From Serratia inhibens (GTDB lineage Bacteria > Pseudomonadota > Gammaproteobacteria > Enterobacterales > Enterobacteriaceae): DNA of 64,000 nucleotides. Positions within the stretch are counted from its first letter, which is position 1; each line of letters starts with the position of its first letter. Below the pieces are notes generated by a model. It did no database searches and was not told where the DNA came from. It worked only from the letters and a program-made list of their open reading frames with translations. Location: the NCBI RefSeq assembly GCF_003591175.1, contig NZ_QYYG01000002.1, positions 736,078 to 800,077 on the forward strand. Reading direction: 5' to 3'. Made by a program: the position numbers and the translations under genes. Below are positions 9,101 to 18,619 of the stretch, piece by piece.

Positions 9101-10153
9101 CTCGTAACGCTGATGACGACGGACGGTTTTCAATTCACGACCTATACCGCCGGCTAACTCGCACAGTGTGGCCTGGGGATCGAGGTGCATTTCGATCGGT
9201 AATACGTTGATCACCGGCCCGTTGGCGCACAGCGCAGCAGAACCGGTGCGGCGCATAAAGATAAAACCGGCGCTGAAGCTGCCGTGGCCGCTCAGGCGAG
9301 ACACCCACAGCGCCACCAGCGCCAACGCCATATCCGCCACGCTGAACTGCTGCCGGCTGGCGCTCACCAGTTGGGCAAAATCCTGGCGATCGCACAGCTG
9401 CGATAACCGGTGGATGCGGGTAGTTGGCGTCTGTCCGGCCAGCGGCTGCGGGCAAAGCGTGGCCGGCGCGGGCAACTGCTGCGCCTTGTTCAGCCAAAAA
9501 TCGGCGTCGCGCCGGCAGGTTGGCGACTGCTGGTAGCGCTGATATTCCGCTACCACCTCGCTGAACGGGGTAAACGGCGTCGGGTCAGGCTGTTCATTGT
9601 TCAGTGTGCGGCTGTAAATATGGGCGATTCTGCGGGCAATGGCGGTAAAACTGAAGCCATCGACCAGAATATGATGATAACGCTGATACCAGAACCAACG
9701 CCGGTCCGACAGGCGGATCAACATATGGCGGTACAGTGCCTTACCGCTACCTATACGCAAATCACCGGACATATCCAGCTGCATCACCGCCTGCGCAGCC
9801 GCCGGGGCATCCGGGGAATCGCGCAGATCGAGATATTCCGTCGGCAGTATCGCCAGTTCGGCGTCATGCCACTGTACCGGTACCCCGTCACGCTCTTCAA
9901 AGCGGAGCTGAAGGGTATCGACTTCGGACAACCCCTGCGCAATCGCCTGCAACAACAGCGCTTCGTTCACTGGGCCGCTTAGCTCGATATAGTGGGAAAC
10001 CGCGTAAGCATTTGCGTACGGTGAGATTTGATCGGCAACCCAGATGCCAGGTTGCGCGGCGACCAGCGGCAACTCAGCGGCATGCTGCTCTTCAGTCGGT
10101 AATAAAATAGGGTCTGACAAGGGACTGACTCCTGTTAACGGTAATGACCCCAT
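6176..10153 (-). CDS. entF: Enterobactin synthase NRPS component EntF
   Basis: A nonribosomal peptide synthetase of about 1325 residues that activates L-serine and assembles and cyclises the trimeric enterobactin lactone. Domains in order: condensation (YHHILVDGFSF, active HHxxxDG), adenylation (IIFTSGSTGRPKGV, NLYGPTEAAVDVSW, YRTGDVARW), carrier (FFALGGHSLL, phosphopantetheine serine about 1032) and thioesterase (GYSLGGTLAQG, nucleophile serine about 1166; GNTA-free C-terminal CAHVDI with the catalytic His). The ATG at 10153 overlaps the stop of the upstream mbtH-like gene; a GTG one codon earlier is possible. All domains are intact. EntD, needed to load the carrier domain, is not in the window. 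Confidence 0.96.
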   Translation of the reverse strand: MGSLPLTGVSPLSDPILLPTEEQHAAELPLVAAQPGIWVADQISPYANAYAVSHYIELSGPVNEALLLQAIAQGLSEVDTLQLRFEERDGVPVQWHDAELAILPTEYLDLRDSPDAPAAAQAVMQLDMSGDLRIGSGKALYRHMLIRLSDRRWFWYQRYHHILVDGFSFTAIARRIAHIYSRTLNNEQPDPTPFTPFSEVVAEYQRYQQSPTCRRDADFWLNKAQQLPAPATLCPQPLAGQTPTTRIHRLSQLCDRQDFAQLVSASRQQFSVADMALALVALWVSRLSGHGSFSAGFIFMRRTGSAALCANGPVINVLPIEMHLDPQATLCELAGGIGRELKTVRRHQRYEAEQIQRDLGRIGDAQPLYGTVFNFKMFDFQLDFGGIEGITHELASGPVRDLEIALYLDEAGTLKVDLLANAERYQRDELAAHLQRLPLLLRQFAAQPQMPIGEADLLTEQDRQLLARVNDTAHPVVPQTLSGLLAEQAQKTPDAPALADAQYRFSYRETREQVTALARQLTAQGVQPGDIVAVALPRSVFLSLALMAIVEAGAAYLPLDTGYPDERLGMMLEDAAPRLIITEPTQQARFAGKGEILLFAEPLAADCAAEVVLSGPTPHHPAYIIFTSGSTGRPKGVLVGHQAIVNRLLWMQHQYPLAANDVVLQKTPCSFDVSVWEFFWPLMVGAQLVMAPPEAHRDPQQLLELIDRHRVTTLHFVPSMLAAFVGVLDTPPAVACCAPLRQVFCSGEALPAELCRLWQSRTGVPLHNLYGPTEAAVDVSWHPAWGEALVAVTGANVPIGLPVWNTGLRILDARLRPVPPGVAGDLYLTGVQLAQGYLGRPELTASRFVADPEGNGGRMYRTGDVARWLPGGEVEYLGRSDDQLKIRGQRIELSEIDHALLSLPGIKQAVTHARVLDNTPTDPGGGDARQLVGYLVAQPGVRLDLDGLRAALADRLPPHMVPVALVEMDSLPLSANGKLDRKALPQPQGAARVEGREPEAGLETAIAAVFARLLQREIVFADDDFFALGGHSLLAMRLAAELRRELGKAVSVGQVMVASRVEQLAQLLTQERTQEEADQTGFDSLLPLRTTEGPTLFCLHPASGFSWQFSVLPRYIDQHWSLVGIQSPRPDGPLALSEDMDQVCEAHLATVLQVQPHGPYHFIGYSLGGTLAQGIAARLQARGEEVAFLGLLDTYPPETQNWDVMLDDNVLKEVQRERQQFLAVSEDTLDPALGETRVAMFDNIEANYADSVRLLSATHTANFSGQATLFVARQTLQEGMDVQQTWAQYVDALQVHELDCAHVDIVSPASFKVLGPLLNRILRAL

Positions 10154-10359
10154 CACGCCTTACGCAGCGATGCGGGCCGCATATCCTGCCAATGCTGTTC
10201 CAGCCAGCTCACGCACAGCGAACGGGCCGCCGGGCCGAAAACCGGCGTCCACCCCGCCGGTACTGCGCTGAAATCAGGCCACAGGCTGTATTGCCGCTCA
10301 TCGTTTTGCAGAATCAGGCAGATTTGGTGCTCATCATCGAACGGGTTCTGAGTTTCCAT
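10153..10359 (-). CDS. ybdZ: MbtH-like protein YbdZ
   Basis: A 68-residue MbtH-family protein with the signature pattern NPFDD ... YSLWPDFSAVPAGW ... WLEQHW. MbtH proteins bind NRPS adenylation domains and support their folding or activity, here most likely EntF, which directly follows with a TGATG overlap. The ATG at 10359 has a strong AAGGAG six bases upstream and is preferred over the adjacent GTG. Its start lies 26 bp inside the end of fes, so fes-ybdZ-entF is one operon. Confidence 0.92.
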   Translation of the reverse strand: METQNPFDDEHQICLILQNDERQYSLWPDFSAVPAGWTPVFGPAARSLCVSWLEQHWQDMRPASLRKA

Positions 10360-11707
10360 CACGGACTCCTTCGGCTTTGAAAGTTAGCCTGGCGAATGGC
10401 GCTGCGGGCTGATCCGCCCACAACGCCTGCAGCCCGTCGATCAGCCCACCGCGCCAGCACAGGGCGTCGTGCCCACCTTCCACCACCCGGTATTGCACCT
10501 GATGGCCGGCATCACGCAGCGCATCCGCCATCCGGTCATTCACCCTGTGCGCCACCTGTTCGTGGGTACCGGCTTCCATATACACCTTTAAGCCGCCCTT
10601 GCCGCCAACGCCCTGTTCGGCCTGGCGCAGTAACCAACCGGCATCGGCCGGCACGGCAGGTTGTTGATACATGTCGCGACGCGGCCACCAGAAAGAGCCG
10701 GACTGAGTGATCACGCCGCCAAAACGCTGCGGCCAGTGAAGACCGGCATACAGCGAGGAGAGCCCGCCGAAGCTCTGGCCACACACCAGCGTGCTTGCAG
10801 GGTTGCCGCTGTACGGTGCCCATTCAGCCAATTGCGGCAGCAGTTCTTCCTGCACCGCCAGCCAAAAATCTTCATTGCAGGCCAACTCATGCGCACGCTG
10901 TTTTTGATCGATGGCGTCAATCAGCAGATAAACCGCCGCCGGCAGCTTGCCTTCACGAGTCAGTTGCATCAGCGGATCCCAGACCGGCATGTTGCTCGAC
11001 CAGAACTGGCCGTCCAGCAGCAGGGCCAGCGGGCGTTGCGCCGGGTTGTTGTCGCCGGTGGTGTAAACCCAAACGTTACGGGTATTGCCCAGCCGCGCAC
11101 TGTGCCAGCTGTGACGTTGCAGCCTGGCGGGCGGAGCCGGGGTACAGCGCCCGCAGGCCGACGCATAGCGATCGAAATCCTGCCAGGCCGGTTGCGGCAG
11201 CGCCGCCGGCATATGCAGGCCGGACAGGAGGTTGCCGTTGGCACCGGGCCAGGAGCGATGAGGGTTAAGCAGATCCTGGGTGGCGCTGGCAAACACCTGA
11301 TGCCACCAATGGCGGACCGAATGCATATTGGCATGCGCATCGTCATCACTGAGCGTCAGCGGCCGGTCGTCCATGCAGGGCATAAAGCAGTAGCTGCCAC
11401 GCCAGTCGGCGCTCAACTCGGTTTGCCAATACCAGACGTCGGTACCTTCCAGCCGTTGCAAACTCTGCGGCGGCGACGCCTGATGATGATCGGTGAGGCA
11501 GTTGATGTGGATCCAGACGCGTTGATAGGCTGAAGTGAGCTCACATCCCTGAGGATCGCGCCATAAAAATGTGACCTTCCCTCGCCCATCGCCTTGCAGC
11601 TCCACCAGCGGCGTGCCGCGTTTGGCGATATTCAGCCACCATCCATGACGCCCGGCGTGCTTGCTCGATAATAATCTGCTGCTTTCTGACTCGGATTTTG
11701 TTTTCAA
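10334..11707 (-). CDS. fes: Enterochelin esterase Fes
   Basis: A 457-residue cytoplasmic esterase that hydrolyses ferric enterobactin to release iron. The N-terminal enterochelin-esterase domain (VTFLWRDPQG, VWYWQTEL) is followed by an alpha/beta-hydrolase of esterase-D type with VWVYTTG, LALLLDGQFW, the nucleophile motif VCGQSFGGLSS, and the C-terminal VVEGGHDALCW containing the catalytic histidine. It overlaps ybdZ by 26 bp and is divergent from fepA across a Fur box, as in E. coli. No signal peptide is present, fitting cytoplasmic action. Confidence 0.94.
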   Translation of the reverse strand: MKTKSESESSRLLSSKHAGRHGWWLNIAKRGTPLVELQGDGRGKVTFLWRDPQGCELTSAYQRVWIHINCLTDHHQASPPQSLQRLEGTDVWYWQTELSADWRGSYCFMPCMDDRPLTLSDDDAHANMHSVRHWWHQVFASATQDLLNPHRSWPGANGNLLSGLHMPAALPQPAWQDFDRYASACGRCTPAPPARLQRHSWHSARLGNTRNVWVYTTGDNNPAQRPLALLLDGQFWSSNMPVWDPLMQLTREGKLPAAVYLLIDAIDQKQRAHELACNEDFWLAVQEELLPQLAEWAPYSGNPASTLVCGQSFGGLSSLYAGLHWPQRFGGVITQSGSFWWPRRDMYQQPAVPADAGWLLRQAEQGVGGKGGLKVYMEAGTHEQVAHRVNDRMADALRDAGHQVQYRVVEGGHDALCWRGGLIDGLQALWADQPAAPFARLTFKAEGVRDGNSEPVR

Positions 11708-11797
11708 AACGCCTATTCACTATTTAGCTGGCAGCTTCAAAAACGCCGGCACATTCGCGGCGCGCGGCGCTGCCCAAAAACGGTAAACCGAATACTA

Positions 11798-11816
11798 TTG
11801 ATAATTATTTTCATTT
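11798..11816. promoter_or_regulatory. Fur box between fes and fepA
   Basis: TTGATAATTATTTTCATTT matches the Fur 7-1-7 pattern (TGATAAT, ATTTTCA) with few mismatches. It sits 91 bp upstream of fes and about 200 bp upstream of the chosen fepA start, in the position of the bidirectional Fur-controlled fepA-fes promoter of E. coli. Confidence 0.7.
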
Positions 11817-12018
11817 GCAATAGTGTGTTAAGGCTCGTAAACAGAGCAGGTATTTTTCAACAGGGACGGATACCGCTTTTTAGCGCTGAATCCAATGCCG
11901 TTGCGTCTCGGCCTGTTGGATTTTTATTTCCGAAAACACAAAAACTACAACCGCCCTTCTCTCTACCGGAGGCCTGTCTTCGGTGTCCCGGGAAAGGCAG
12001 CAAGGTAGGAACACTCAC

Positions 12019-14289
12019 ATGAACCGCAAACTCTCAGGTTATTCCTTAGCCACACTCATCGGGTTAGGGTTAGGCGCGTCCGCCTTTGCGCACGCCGCAC
12101 AGCAAACTGATACCACCGCAGAAACCGATACCGCCGCCAAAAGCCAAAAAGAAGCCGCCGAGGACACCATTGTCGTCACCGCCGCCAGGCAGAATCTGCA
12201 AGCGCCAGGGGTGTCCACCATCACCGCCGACGAAATCAAAAAACGCCCTCCGGCGCGCGATATCAGCGAACTGATCCGCACCATGCCCGGCGTTAACCTG
12301 ACCGGCAACTCCACCAGCGGCCAGCGCGGCAACAATCGCCAGATCGATATTCGCGGCATGGGCCCGGAAAATACTTTGATTCTGATCGACGGCATCCCGG
12401 CCAGCAGCCGCAACTCGGTGCGCCAGGGTTGGCGCGGCGAACGTGATACCCGTGGCGATACCGCCTGGGTGCCGCCAGAGATGATCGAACGCATCGAGGT
12501 GCTGCGCGGCCCTGCGGCTGCACGCTATGGCAACGGCGCCGCCGGTGGTGTGGTCAATATCATCACCAAGAAGAACACCAAAGATCTGCACGGCTCGCTG
12601 AACACCTATTTCAACGTGCCGCAGCATAAGCAGGAAGGCTCCACCAAGCGTACCGACTTCAGCCTGTCCGGCCCGCTGAGCGACCAGTTGAGCTTCCGCC
12701 TGTTCGGCGGCTACAGCAAAACGCAGGCGGATTCCCAATACCTGAACGATGGCCACCAGTCGCTGCGGACCGGCAGCTACGCCGATACCATTCCGGCGGG
12801 CCGTGAAGGGGTGGTCGACAAAAACATCGATGCTCTGCTGCGCTGGGACTTCGCTCACTTGCAGTCGCTGGAGTTTGAATATTCCTATGGCCGTCAGGGC
12901 AACCTGTACGCCGGCGACACGCAGAACACCAACACCAGCGCGCTGGTGCAAAGCAACTACGGCGAAGAAACCAACCGCATCTACCGTGAAACCTACGGCC
13001 TGAACTACCACGGTGCCTGGGATAACGGTATCAGCACCAACAACTACGTGCGCTATGAAAGAACCCGCAACACGCGCCTGAATGAAGGGCTGGCCGGGGG
13101 CACCGAGGGGATTTTCTCCGACGACAGTTTCAATACTATCCGTCTGGACGATTTCCTGGCGCACAGTGAAGTCAGCGTGCCGTTTGAACTTGGGGTAACG
13201 CAAACCGCCACCCTGGGTACAGAGTGGAACCAGCAGAAAATGAAGGACGGTTCTTCCACTAGCCAGGCGCTGAGCGGAGGCTCTATTGAGGGTGTGGACA
13301 GCACCAATCGCAGCCCGTACTCCTCAGCGAAGATCTTCTCGCTGTTCGCCGAAGACAATATCGAGCTGACCGAAAGCACCATGCTGACGCCGGGGATGCG
13401 TTACGATCACCACTCCGAGGCCGGCAATAACTGGAGCCCGTCGCTGAATCTGTCCCAGGAATTGGGTGACCTCTTTACCCTGAAAATGGGTATCGCCCGC
13501 GCTTATAAGGCGCCTAACCTGTTCCAGAGCAATAGCAACTATGTGCTGTACAGCCGCGGTCAGGGCTGTGCTGCCAGCGCTGGGGCCTGCTATCTGGTTG
13601 GGAACGACGATCTGAAAGCGGAAACCAGCATCAACAAGGAAATTGGCCTGGAGTTCCATAATGAGGGCTGGCTGGCCGGGGTAACCTACTTCCGCAATGA
13701 TTACCGCAACAAGATTGAAGCCGGCTACACGCCTTCGGGCACCTCTTCCAGCAACAGCGCCACCGACGTTTATCGCTGGGAAAACGTCCCTAAAGCGGTG
13801 ATTCAGGGCCTGGAAGGCACCTTGAACGTACCGGTTTCCGAGACGATTTCCTGGAATAACAACGCCACTTACATGATTGAAAACAAGAATAAGAGCACCG
13901 GCGATTACCTATCGATTATTCCTGAATTCACCATCAACTCGACGCTGAGCTGGCAGGCGACCGAGGATCTCTCGCTGCAGTCGACCCTGACCTGGTACGG
14001 CCGTCAAAAGCCGAAGAAGTACAATTATAAGGGTGAAGCGACGACCGGACCTGAAAAACGTGAAGTCAGCCCTTATTCCATTCTGGGGGCTAGCGCCACT
14101 TACGACATCAACAAGAGCGTCAGCGTGACCGCGGGTATCGACAACCTGCTCGACAAACGCCAGTTCCGTGCCGGCAACGCACAAACCACCGGCAACGCCA
14201 CCACCAACTCTTATATGTACGGAGCTGGCGCTGCAACCTACAACGAGCCGGGCCGTACTTACTACATGAGCATCAACACGCATTTCTGA
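12019..14289 (+). CDS. fepA: TonB-dependent ferric enterobactin receptor FepA
   Basis: A 756-residue outer-membrane receptor that imports ferric enterobactin using TonB energy. It has a Sec signal peptide (MNRKLSGYSLATLIGLG...AHA), a TonB box within EDTIVVTAA, the plug domain with NNRQIDIRGMGPENTLILID and RIEVLRGPAAARYGNGAAGG, and a beta-barrel ending in the C-terminal YYMSINTHF with the terminal Phe required for barrel assembly. Many stretches are identical to E. coli FepA. The ATG at 12019 is chosen because it directly precedes the signal peptide; a frame extension upstream to 11983 lacks one. Confidence 0.96.
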   Translation: MNRKLSGYSLATLIGLGLGASAFAHAAQQTDTTAETDTAAKSQKEAAEDTIVVTAARQNLQAPGVSTITADEIKKRPPARDISELIRTMPGVNLTGNSTSGQRGNNRQIDIRGMGPENTLILIDGIPASSRNSVRQGWRGERDTRGDTAWVPPEMIERIEVLRGPAAARYGNGAAGGVVNIITKKNTKDLHGSLNTYFNVPQHKQEGSTKRTDFSLSGPLSDQLSFRLFGGYSKTQADSQYLNDGHQSLRTGSYADTIPAGREGVVDKNIDALLRWDFAHLQSLEFEYSYGRQGNLYAGDTQNTNTSALVQSNYGEETNRIYRETYGLNYHGAWDNGISTNNYVRYERTRNTRLNEGLAGGTEGIFSDDSFNTIRLDDFLAHSEVSVPFELGVTQTATLGTEWNQQKMKDGSSTSQALSGGSIEGVDSTNRSPYSSAKIFSLFAEDNIELTESTMLTPGMRYDHHSEAGNNWSPSLNLSQELGDLFTLKMGIARAYKAPNLFQSNSNYVLYSRGQGCAASAGACYLVGNDDLKAETSINKEIGLEFHNEGWLAGVTYFRNDYRNKIEAGYTPSGTSSSNSATDVYRWENVPKAVIQGLEGTLNVPVSETISWNNNATYMIENKNKSTGDYLSIIPEFTINSTLSWQATEDLSLQSTLTWYGRQKPKKYNYKGEATTGPEKREVSPYSILGASATYDINKSVSVTAGIDNLLDKRQFRAGNAQTTGNATTNSYMYGAGAATYNEPGRTYYMSINTHF

Positions 14290-14307
14290 TGCCTGTTGAT
14301 AAAGACC

Positions 14308-14336
14308 GGGGGCTGCCACGCAGCCCCCTTTTTATT
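14308..14336. terminator. Rho-independent terminator after fepA
   Basis: GGGGGCTG-CCACG-CAGCCCCC style hairpin at 14308-14328 followed by a T-rich run (CTTTTTATT). It separates fepA from the convergent dppA-like gene and overlaps the last bases of that gene. Confidence 0.85.
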
Positions 14337-15930
14337 ATTTTTCCAGCGATACCTGTTTGAAGATGTGCTTGCCGAACGGGTCGATTTCGTAGCCTTTCAC
14401 TTCCTTGCGCACCGGCTCAAAAATGGTCGAGTGGGCGATCATCAACGCCGGCATCTGCTCATGCATCATCACCTGCGCCTGCTCATACAGCGCCACCCGC
14501 TTGGCATGATCGTTCTCTTCACGCGCCTGCAGGATCAGCTTATCAAACGGCGGATAGCACCATTTGGCCGAGTTTGAACCGCCGTTGGCCGAAACGCAGG
14601 TAAACAACGGGCCGAAGAAGTTATCCGGATCGCCGTTGGCGGTAGTCCAACCCACCAGCGCGGTCTGATGTTCGCCATTTTTGAGCCGCTGCAAGTACTC
14701 GCCCCACTCGAAAGTGACAATTTTAGCCTTCACGCCAATCTTCGCCCAATCGGACTGGATCATCTCCGCCATGCGTTTGGCGTTAGGGTTGTAAGGCCGC
14801 TGTACCGGCATCGCCCACAGGTCAATCGCAAAACCCTGGCCCAAACCGGCTTCCTGCAGCAGTTGCCTGGCTTTCTCCGGCGCGTACGGGTAATCCTCAA
14901 TCTTGTCGTTGCTGCCCCACTGGGTCGGCGGCAGCAGGTTCTTCGCCTGCTGGCCCGCACCGTGGAACACCGCTTCGATAATCGCCGGTTTATTCACCGC
15001 CATCGCCAGCGCCTGGCGCACCTTGACGTTATCCAGCGGTTTTTTCTGGGTATTAAACGCCAGGAAACCGATATTCAACCCGGATTTCTCCATCACCTGA
15101 ATGTTCGGGTCCTGCCGCATCCGCGCTAAATCCGCCGGGTTGGGGAATGGCATCACCTGGCATTCATTTTTTTGCAGTTTGGCATAGCGCACCGCGGCGT
15201 CCGGGGTTATCGAGAACACCAGGCGGTCAATCTTCGGTTTGCCCTCCCAATAGTGATCGAACGCCTTGTAGAGGATCTTCGCGTCTTTTTGATACTGCAC
15301 CAGTTGGAACGGCCCGGTGCCGATCGGGTCGTTATCTACCCGCTGCGGCGTGCCGGCCTTCAGCATCGCATCGGCATATTCCGCCGATAAAATGGTGGCG
15401 AAATACATGCCGAGATCGGCCACGAACGGCGCTTCGGCGCGCGAAAGCTCAAAGCGCACCGTGCTGTCGTCCACTTTGACAATCTTGTCGATCAGCGTGC
15501 CGAACTCCATGGATTCAAAATTGGTGTAAGCGCCGTTGGAAACCTTGTGATACGGATTATTGGCGTCTTTTTGCCGCATGAAGGAGAAGATCACGTCGTC
15601 GGCGTTGAAGTCGCGGGTTGGCGTAAAAAACTTGTTACTCTGGAATTTCACGCCCTTGCGCAGATGGAAAGTGTACTGCTTGCCGTCCTCGCTCACTTCC
15701 CAGCTTTCCGCCAGGCTGGGTTGCAGCTCGACGGTGCCGGTTTTGAAATCCACCAGCCGGTTGTAGATCGTCGCAGAACTGGCGTCTACGGTAGGACCCG
15801 AGGTGAACAACTGCGGGTTGAACCCTTCCGGCGAGCTTTCGGAACAATAAACCAGCGTGCGGGCGTGCGCACCGCCCATCATCGCCAGAGCCAACAATCC
15901 CAGCGTCATTGTGAGTGCTTTATTTTTCAT
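14335..15930 (-). CDS. DppA-like dipeptide/oligopeptide ABC transporter substrate-binding protein
   Basis: A 531-residue family 5 solute-binding protein with a clear Sec signal peptide (MKNKALTMTLGLLALAMMGG AHA). The mature protein tracks E. coli DppA closely: RTLVYCSESSPEGFNPQLFTS at the N-terminus, NADDVIFSF, DPIGTGPFQL, YAKLQKNECQVMPFPNPAD, DLWAMPVQRPYNPNAKRMAE and FEPVRKEVKGYEIDPFGKH. It should bind dipeptides or related ligands in the periplasm. The ATG at 15930 is chosen for the signal peptide. No permease or ATPase genes (dppBCDF) adjoin it, so it is an orphan that probably feeds a transporter encoded elsewhere. Exact ligand is unknown. Confidence 0.88.
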   Translation of the reverse strand: MKNKALTMTLGLLALAMMGGAHARTLVYCSESSPEGFNPQLFTSGPTVDASSATIYNRLVDFKTGTVELQPSLAESWEVSEDGKQYTFHLRKGVKFQSNKFFTPTRDFNADDVIFSFMRQKDANNPYHKVSNGAYTNFESMEFGTLIDKIVKVDDSTVRFELSRAEAPFVADLGMYFATILSAEYADAMLKAGTPQRVDNDPIGTGPFQLVQYQKDAKILYKAFDHYWEGKPKIDRLVFSITPDAAVRYAKLQKNECQVMPFPNPADLARMRQDPNIQVMEKSGLNIGFLAFNTQKKPLDNVKVRQALAMAVNKPAIIEAVFHGAGQQAKNLLPPTQWGSNDKIEDYPYAPEKARQLLQEAGLGQGFAIDLWAMPVQRPYNPNAKRMAEMIQSDWAKIGVKAKIVTFEWGEYLQRLKNGEHQTALVGWTTANGDPDNFFGPLFTCVSANGGSNSAKWCYPPFDKLILQAREENDHAKRVALYEQAQVMMHEQMPALMIAHSTIFEPVRKEVKGYEIDPFGKHIFKQVSLEK

Positions 15931-16055
15931 CCTGCCATCCCCAGTGGTTATACCCGTCGCCTGGCCGTAACTCGACATGCATAGGGTAGTGAAAACGGAC
16001 CCGACGGATACCAATAAATCATGCAGTTAGGGTTGTAAAGCACAAATTTCGAGCA

Positions 16056-16091
16056 TAAAAAACGGGGTGCGCCGCAAAGGCCGCTCCCCGT
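16056..16091 (-). terminator. Rho-independent terminator after budB
   Basis: On the minus strand, ACGGGGAGCGGCC-TTTG-CGGCGCACCCCGT is followed by TTTTTTA, a strong stem with a T-tract, located 22 bp past the budB stop. Confidence 0.85.
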
Positions 16092-16112
16092 GGTTAACCG
16101 ACATAAATGAAA

Positions 16113-17798
16113 TTAAATCATCTGGCTGAAGTTCATCTGCGCCATCAGTTTGTAGTTGTCGGCATAGTCGACCGGGATCGCCACCACCACCGGCCCCTCA
16201 ATTTCCATCGCTTTACGCAGCATCGGCCGCAGGTCTTCTACCGACTGCACGGCAAACCCCACCGCGCCGCAGGATTCCGCATAGGCTTTAAAATCGATCG
16301 GGCCAAATTCCACGCCGGATTTGCGTCGGTACTTACTCACCTCCTGCATTTCCACCATGTTGTAGGCGTTATCCACCCAAATCACGTGCACGATGTTATT
16401 TTTCAGCCGCACCGCGGTTTCCAGCTCCATGCTCGATTGCATAAAACCGCCGTCGCCGGAAATAGACACCACTTTGTCCCCCGGACGCACCAGCGCTGCG
16501 CCAATCGCCCACGGCAGCGCCACCCCCATGGTCTGCTGGCCGTTGGAGATCAGCAGCTGTCTTGCGCGGAAGCTATAGAGATAGCGCGCGATCCAGATGT
16601 GAAAACTGCCCATATCCACGCACAGCGTCACGTCGTCGCTGACGATATCCTGCAGCTCTTTCACGATACGCAACGGATGGATCGGCATGCCGCCACGGCG
16701 TGCAGCGCGTTCGGCCAACTCGGTACGCTGCCGCCCGAGATCGCTGAGGATCAGTTCAACCTCTGCCGGCACGCTCACCACACTGCTGAAGGCTTCGGTC
16801 ATCATATCGAGGGTCGCGCTGATATTGCCCACCAGTTCCACGTCCGGGCGGTAACAGGTATCGATATCCGCCGGCAGCACGTCGATATGCACCAGCTTCA
16901 ATCTGCCCTGGCTGTTCCACATGCAGGGATCGTATTCGATCGGGCCGTAGCCGACGCTGACCACCAGATCGGCTTTCTGCAACAGTTGGTCGGCCGGCTG
17001 GTTGTTGAACAACCCGACGCGGCCGGCAAACCGGGCGAAATGATTAACGTCGATCACTCCCGCCGCCTGATAGGTGCCCACCACCGGCATATGAGTGCGG
17101 TGCAGCAGATGACGCACCGCTTCGCTGTTCTCCGGGCGGCTGGCCTGCAAACCAAGCAACAGTACCGGGCACTTCGCCTGCTGGATCAAGGTTACCGCCG
17201 TGCGAATGTCATCGGCGGCCGCAGCCCCCATGCGTGGCAGGCGGCACCCCGCCAGCACCGGCGCACTGACCGGTTCATTCACGATATCCATCGGCAAGCT
17301 GATGAACGACGCCCCAGGCCGGCCGAACTCGGCATGGCGGAAGGCATTGGCGATCACTTCGGAAATCGCCACGCCGGCATGCACTTCGGCGCAATATTTG
17401 GTCACCGGCCGGAACATGCTGACGGTATCCATGCTCTGGTGGGTCTGTTTGAGGTTATCGGCGCGCTTCACCGCCCCGCCGATCGCCACCACCGCATCCC
17501 CTTCCGAGGTGGCGGTCGCCAGCCCGGTGATCAGGTTGGAACTGCCTGGCCCGGAGGTAACCAGCGCCACTCCCGCCTTGCCGGTCAGCCGCCCCACCGC
17601 CGCCGCCATAAACGCCGCGTTGGCCTCATGCCGTACCACCACCGTTTCTATCGACGGCGCGTCCTCCAGCGAATCGAATACCCGGTCTATTTTCGCCCCC
17701 GGAATGCCGAACACGTATTTGACGCCCTGCGCTTCCAGATTTTTCACCACCAAATCTGCGCCACAGGCCCAGTTATTATCTGTTTTTGCCTTGTTCAT
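16113..17798 (-). CDS. budB: Catabolic acetolactate synthase BudB
   Basis: A 561-residue thiamine-diphosphate enzyme that condenses two pyruvates to alpha-acetolactate in the acetoin/2,3-butanediol pathway. It shows the N-terminal catalytic-glutamate motif [21 protein letters not shown], the [17 protein letters not shown] stretch and the C-terminal ThDP motif [21 protein letters not shown]. It resembles the FAD-independent catabolic enzymes rather than IlvB/IlvG. The ATG at 17798 has AGGAGG ten bases upstream; an upstream frame extension to 17825 is not needed. It follows budA by 41 bp and ends at a strong terminator. The butanediol dehydrogenase gene budC is not in this cluster. Confidence 0.94.
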   Translation of the reverse strand: MNKAKTDNNWACGADLVVKNLEAQGVKYVFGIPGAKIDRVFDSLEDAPSIETVVVRHEANAAFMAAAVGRLTGKAGVALVTSGPGSSNLITGLATATSEGDAVVAIGGAVKRADNLKQTHQSMDTVSMFRPVTKYCAEVHAGVAISEVIANAFRHAEFGRPGASFISLPMDIVNEPVSAPVLAGCRLPRMGAAAADDIRTAVTLIQQAKCPVLLLGLQASRPENSEAVRHLLHRTHMPVVGTYQAAGVIDVNHFARFAGRVGLFNNQPADQLLQKADLVVSVGYGPIEYDPCMWNSQGRLKLVHIDVLPADIDTCYRPDVELVGNISATLDMMTEAFSSVVSVPAEVELILSDLGRQRTELAERAARRGGMPIHPLRIVKELQDIVSDDVTLCVDMGSFHIWIARYLYSFRARQLLISNGQQTMGVALPWAIGAALVRPGDKVVSISGDGGFMQSSMELETAVRLKNNIVHVIWVDNAYNMVEMQEVSKYRRKSGVEFGPIDFKAYAESCGAVGFAVQSVEDLRPMLRKAMEIEGPVVVAIPVDYADNYKLMAQMNFSQMI

Positions 17799-17839
17799 GG
17801 AACACACCTCCTGAAAATACACCAACGGCTGTCGTGGAA

Positions 17840-18619
17840 TTAACCCTCGGCAGAACGAATCGCGCGGTCCAAATCCTCTGGGCAGAGGTCGGCGCGCAGA
17901 AAATCCGCATCATGCGGCAACTGAAGATTGAGACGGGTGATCACGCCAAATTGCAGGCGGCCGTGGTCAAGCTGGTAATCCAGCACGTGGCCGCCGCCGC
18001 TGCGATCGTCGGTAACAAAGTGTTCGTGATAGCCGGCTACGCCGACGCCCTGCATGTAGTCCGGCGAACGGAAGCCAACCAGGGTTCCCTGCCGTTTGAG
18101 AAAGGCAAAGGTCGGTTGCTCCTCGATTGCCTCCAGCATCGGGCGATAGGGCCGCTCCTGACGCGGCACGGTGCGGGTTTCCACATGGCTGAATACACCG
18201 TCGACACGCACCGCACAGAACAGGTTCGGCGAAGCCACCTGCTCATCGATGCACTGGTGCAATTGCGCTTTGGTGATAGGGCGATCGAAGTTTTGGGTAA
18301 CGCTGGGTTGGAAAAAGGTGACCACGGCAAAGGGGGTTTTCTGATCATGGCTGGCCGGCCGAGCGCTGCCGTCGGCGCGCAACTGATGAATTTCATCATC
18401 AAAGGCGATCAATTCGCCGTCAAGGTGGTTGAAGGTGCCCAGGCCAAAGTTGCCGTGCCGGAGCAAGTCGGCAATGGTCACTTCCCCTTCGTAAACGCCG
18501 CTGATTAACGCGCTCATCAGCGAGATTTGATAGATTTCGCCCTCCCCGGCAGTCACTGACTGCCTGGCGAAACCCTGCACCAAATGGTGCGCACAGGAAC
18601 AACCCTGCTTTTCGTTCAT
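17840..18619 (-). CDS. budA: Alpha-acetolactate decarboxylase BudA
   Basis: A 259-residue zinc enzyme that decarboxylates acetolactate to acetoin. It has the family stretches [47 protein letters not shown] and [20 protein letters not shown], which include the zinc-binding histidines and the C-terminal glutamate/arginine region. The ATG at 18619 is chosen because GGAGGAG lies seven bases upstream. It heads the budAB operon, divergent from a LysR-type gene; a LysR protein controls bud genes in related enterobacteria, so activation from the 440-bp intergenic region is inferred. Confidence 0.94.
   Translation of the reverse strand: MNEKQGCSCAHHLVQGFARQSVTAGEGEIYQISLMSALISGVYEGEVTIADLLRHGNFGLGTFNHLDGELIAFDDEIHQLRADGSARPASHDQKTPFAVVTFFQPSVTQNFDRPITKAQLHQCIDEQVASPNLFCAVRVDGVFSHVETRTVPRQERPYRPMLEAIEEQPTFAFLKRQGTLVGFRSPDYMQGVGVAGYHEHFVTDDRSGGGHVLDYQLDHGRLQFGVITRLNLQLPHDADFLRADLCPEDLDRAIRSAEG

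Noticed and set aside
12070..13203. 377-codon minus-strand open frame opposite fepA
   Set aside because: Antisense shadow of a clear TonB-dependent receptor.
16107..17843. 578-codon plus-strand open frame opposite budB
   Set aside because: It is antisense to a well-supported acetolactate synthase gene; high GC codon bias opens the opposite frame, and the His/Arg-rich translation is not protein-like.
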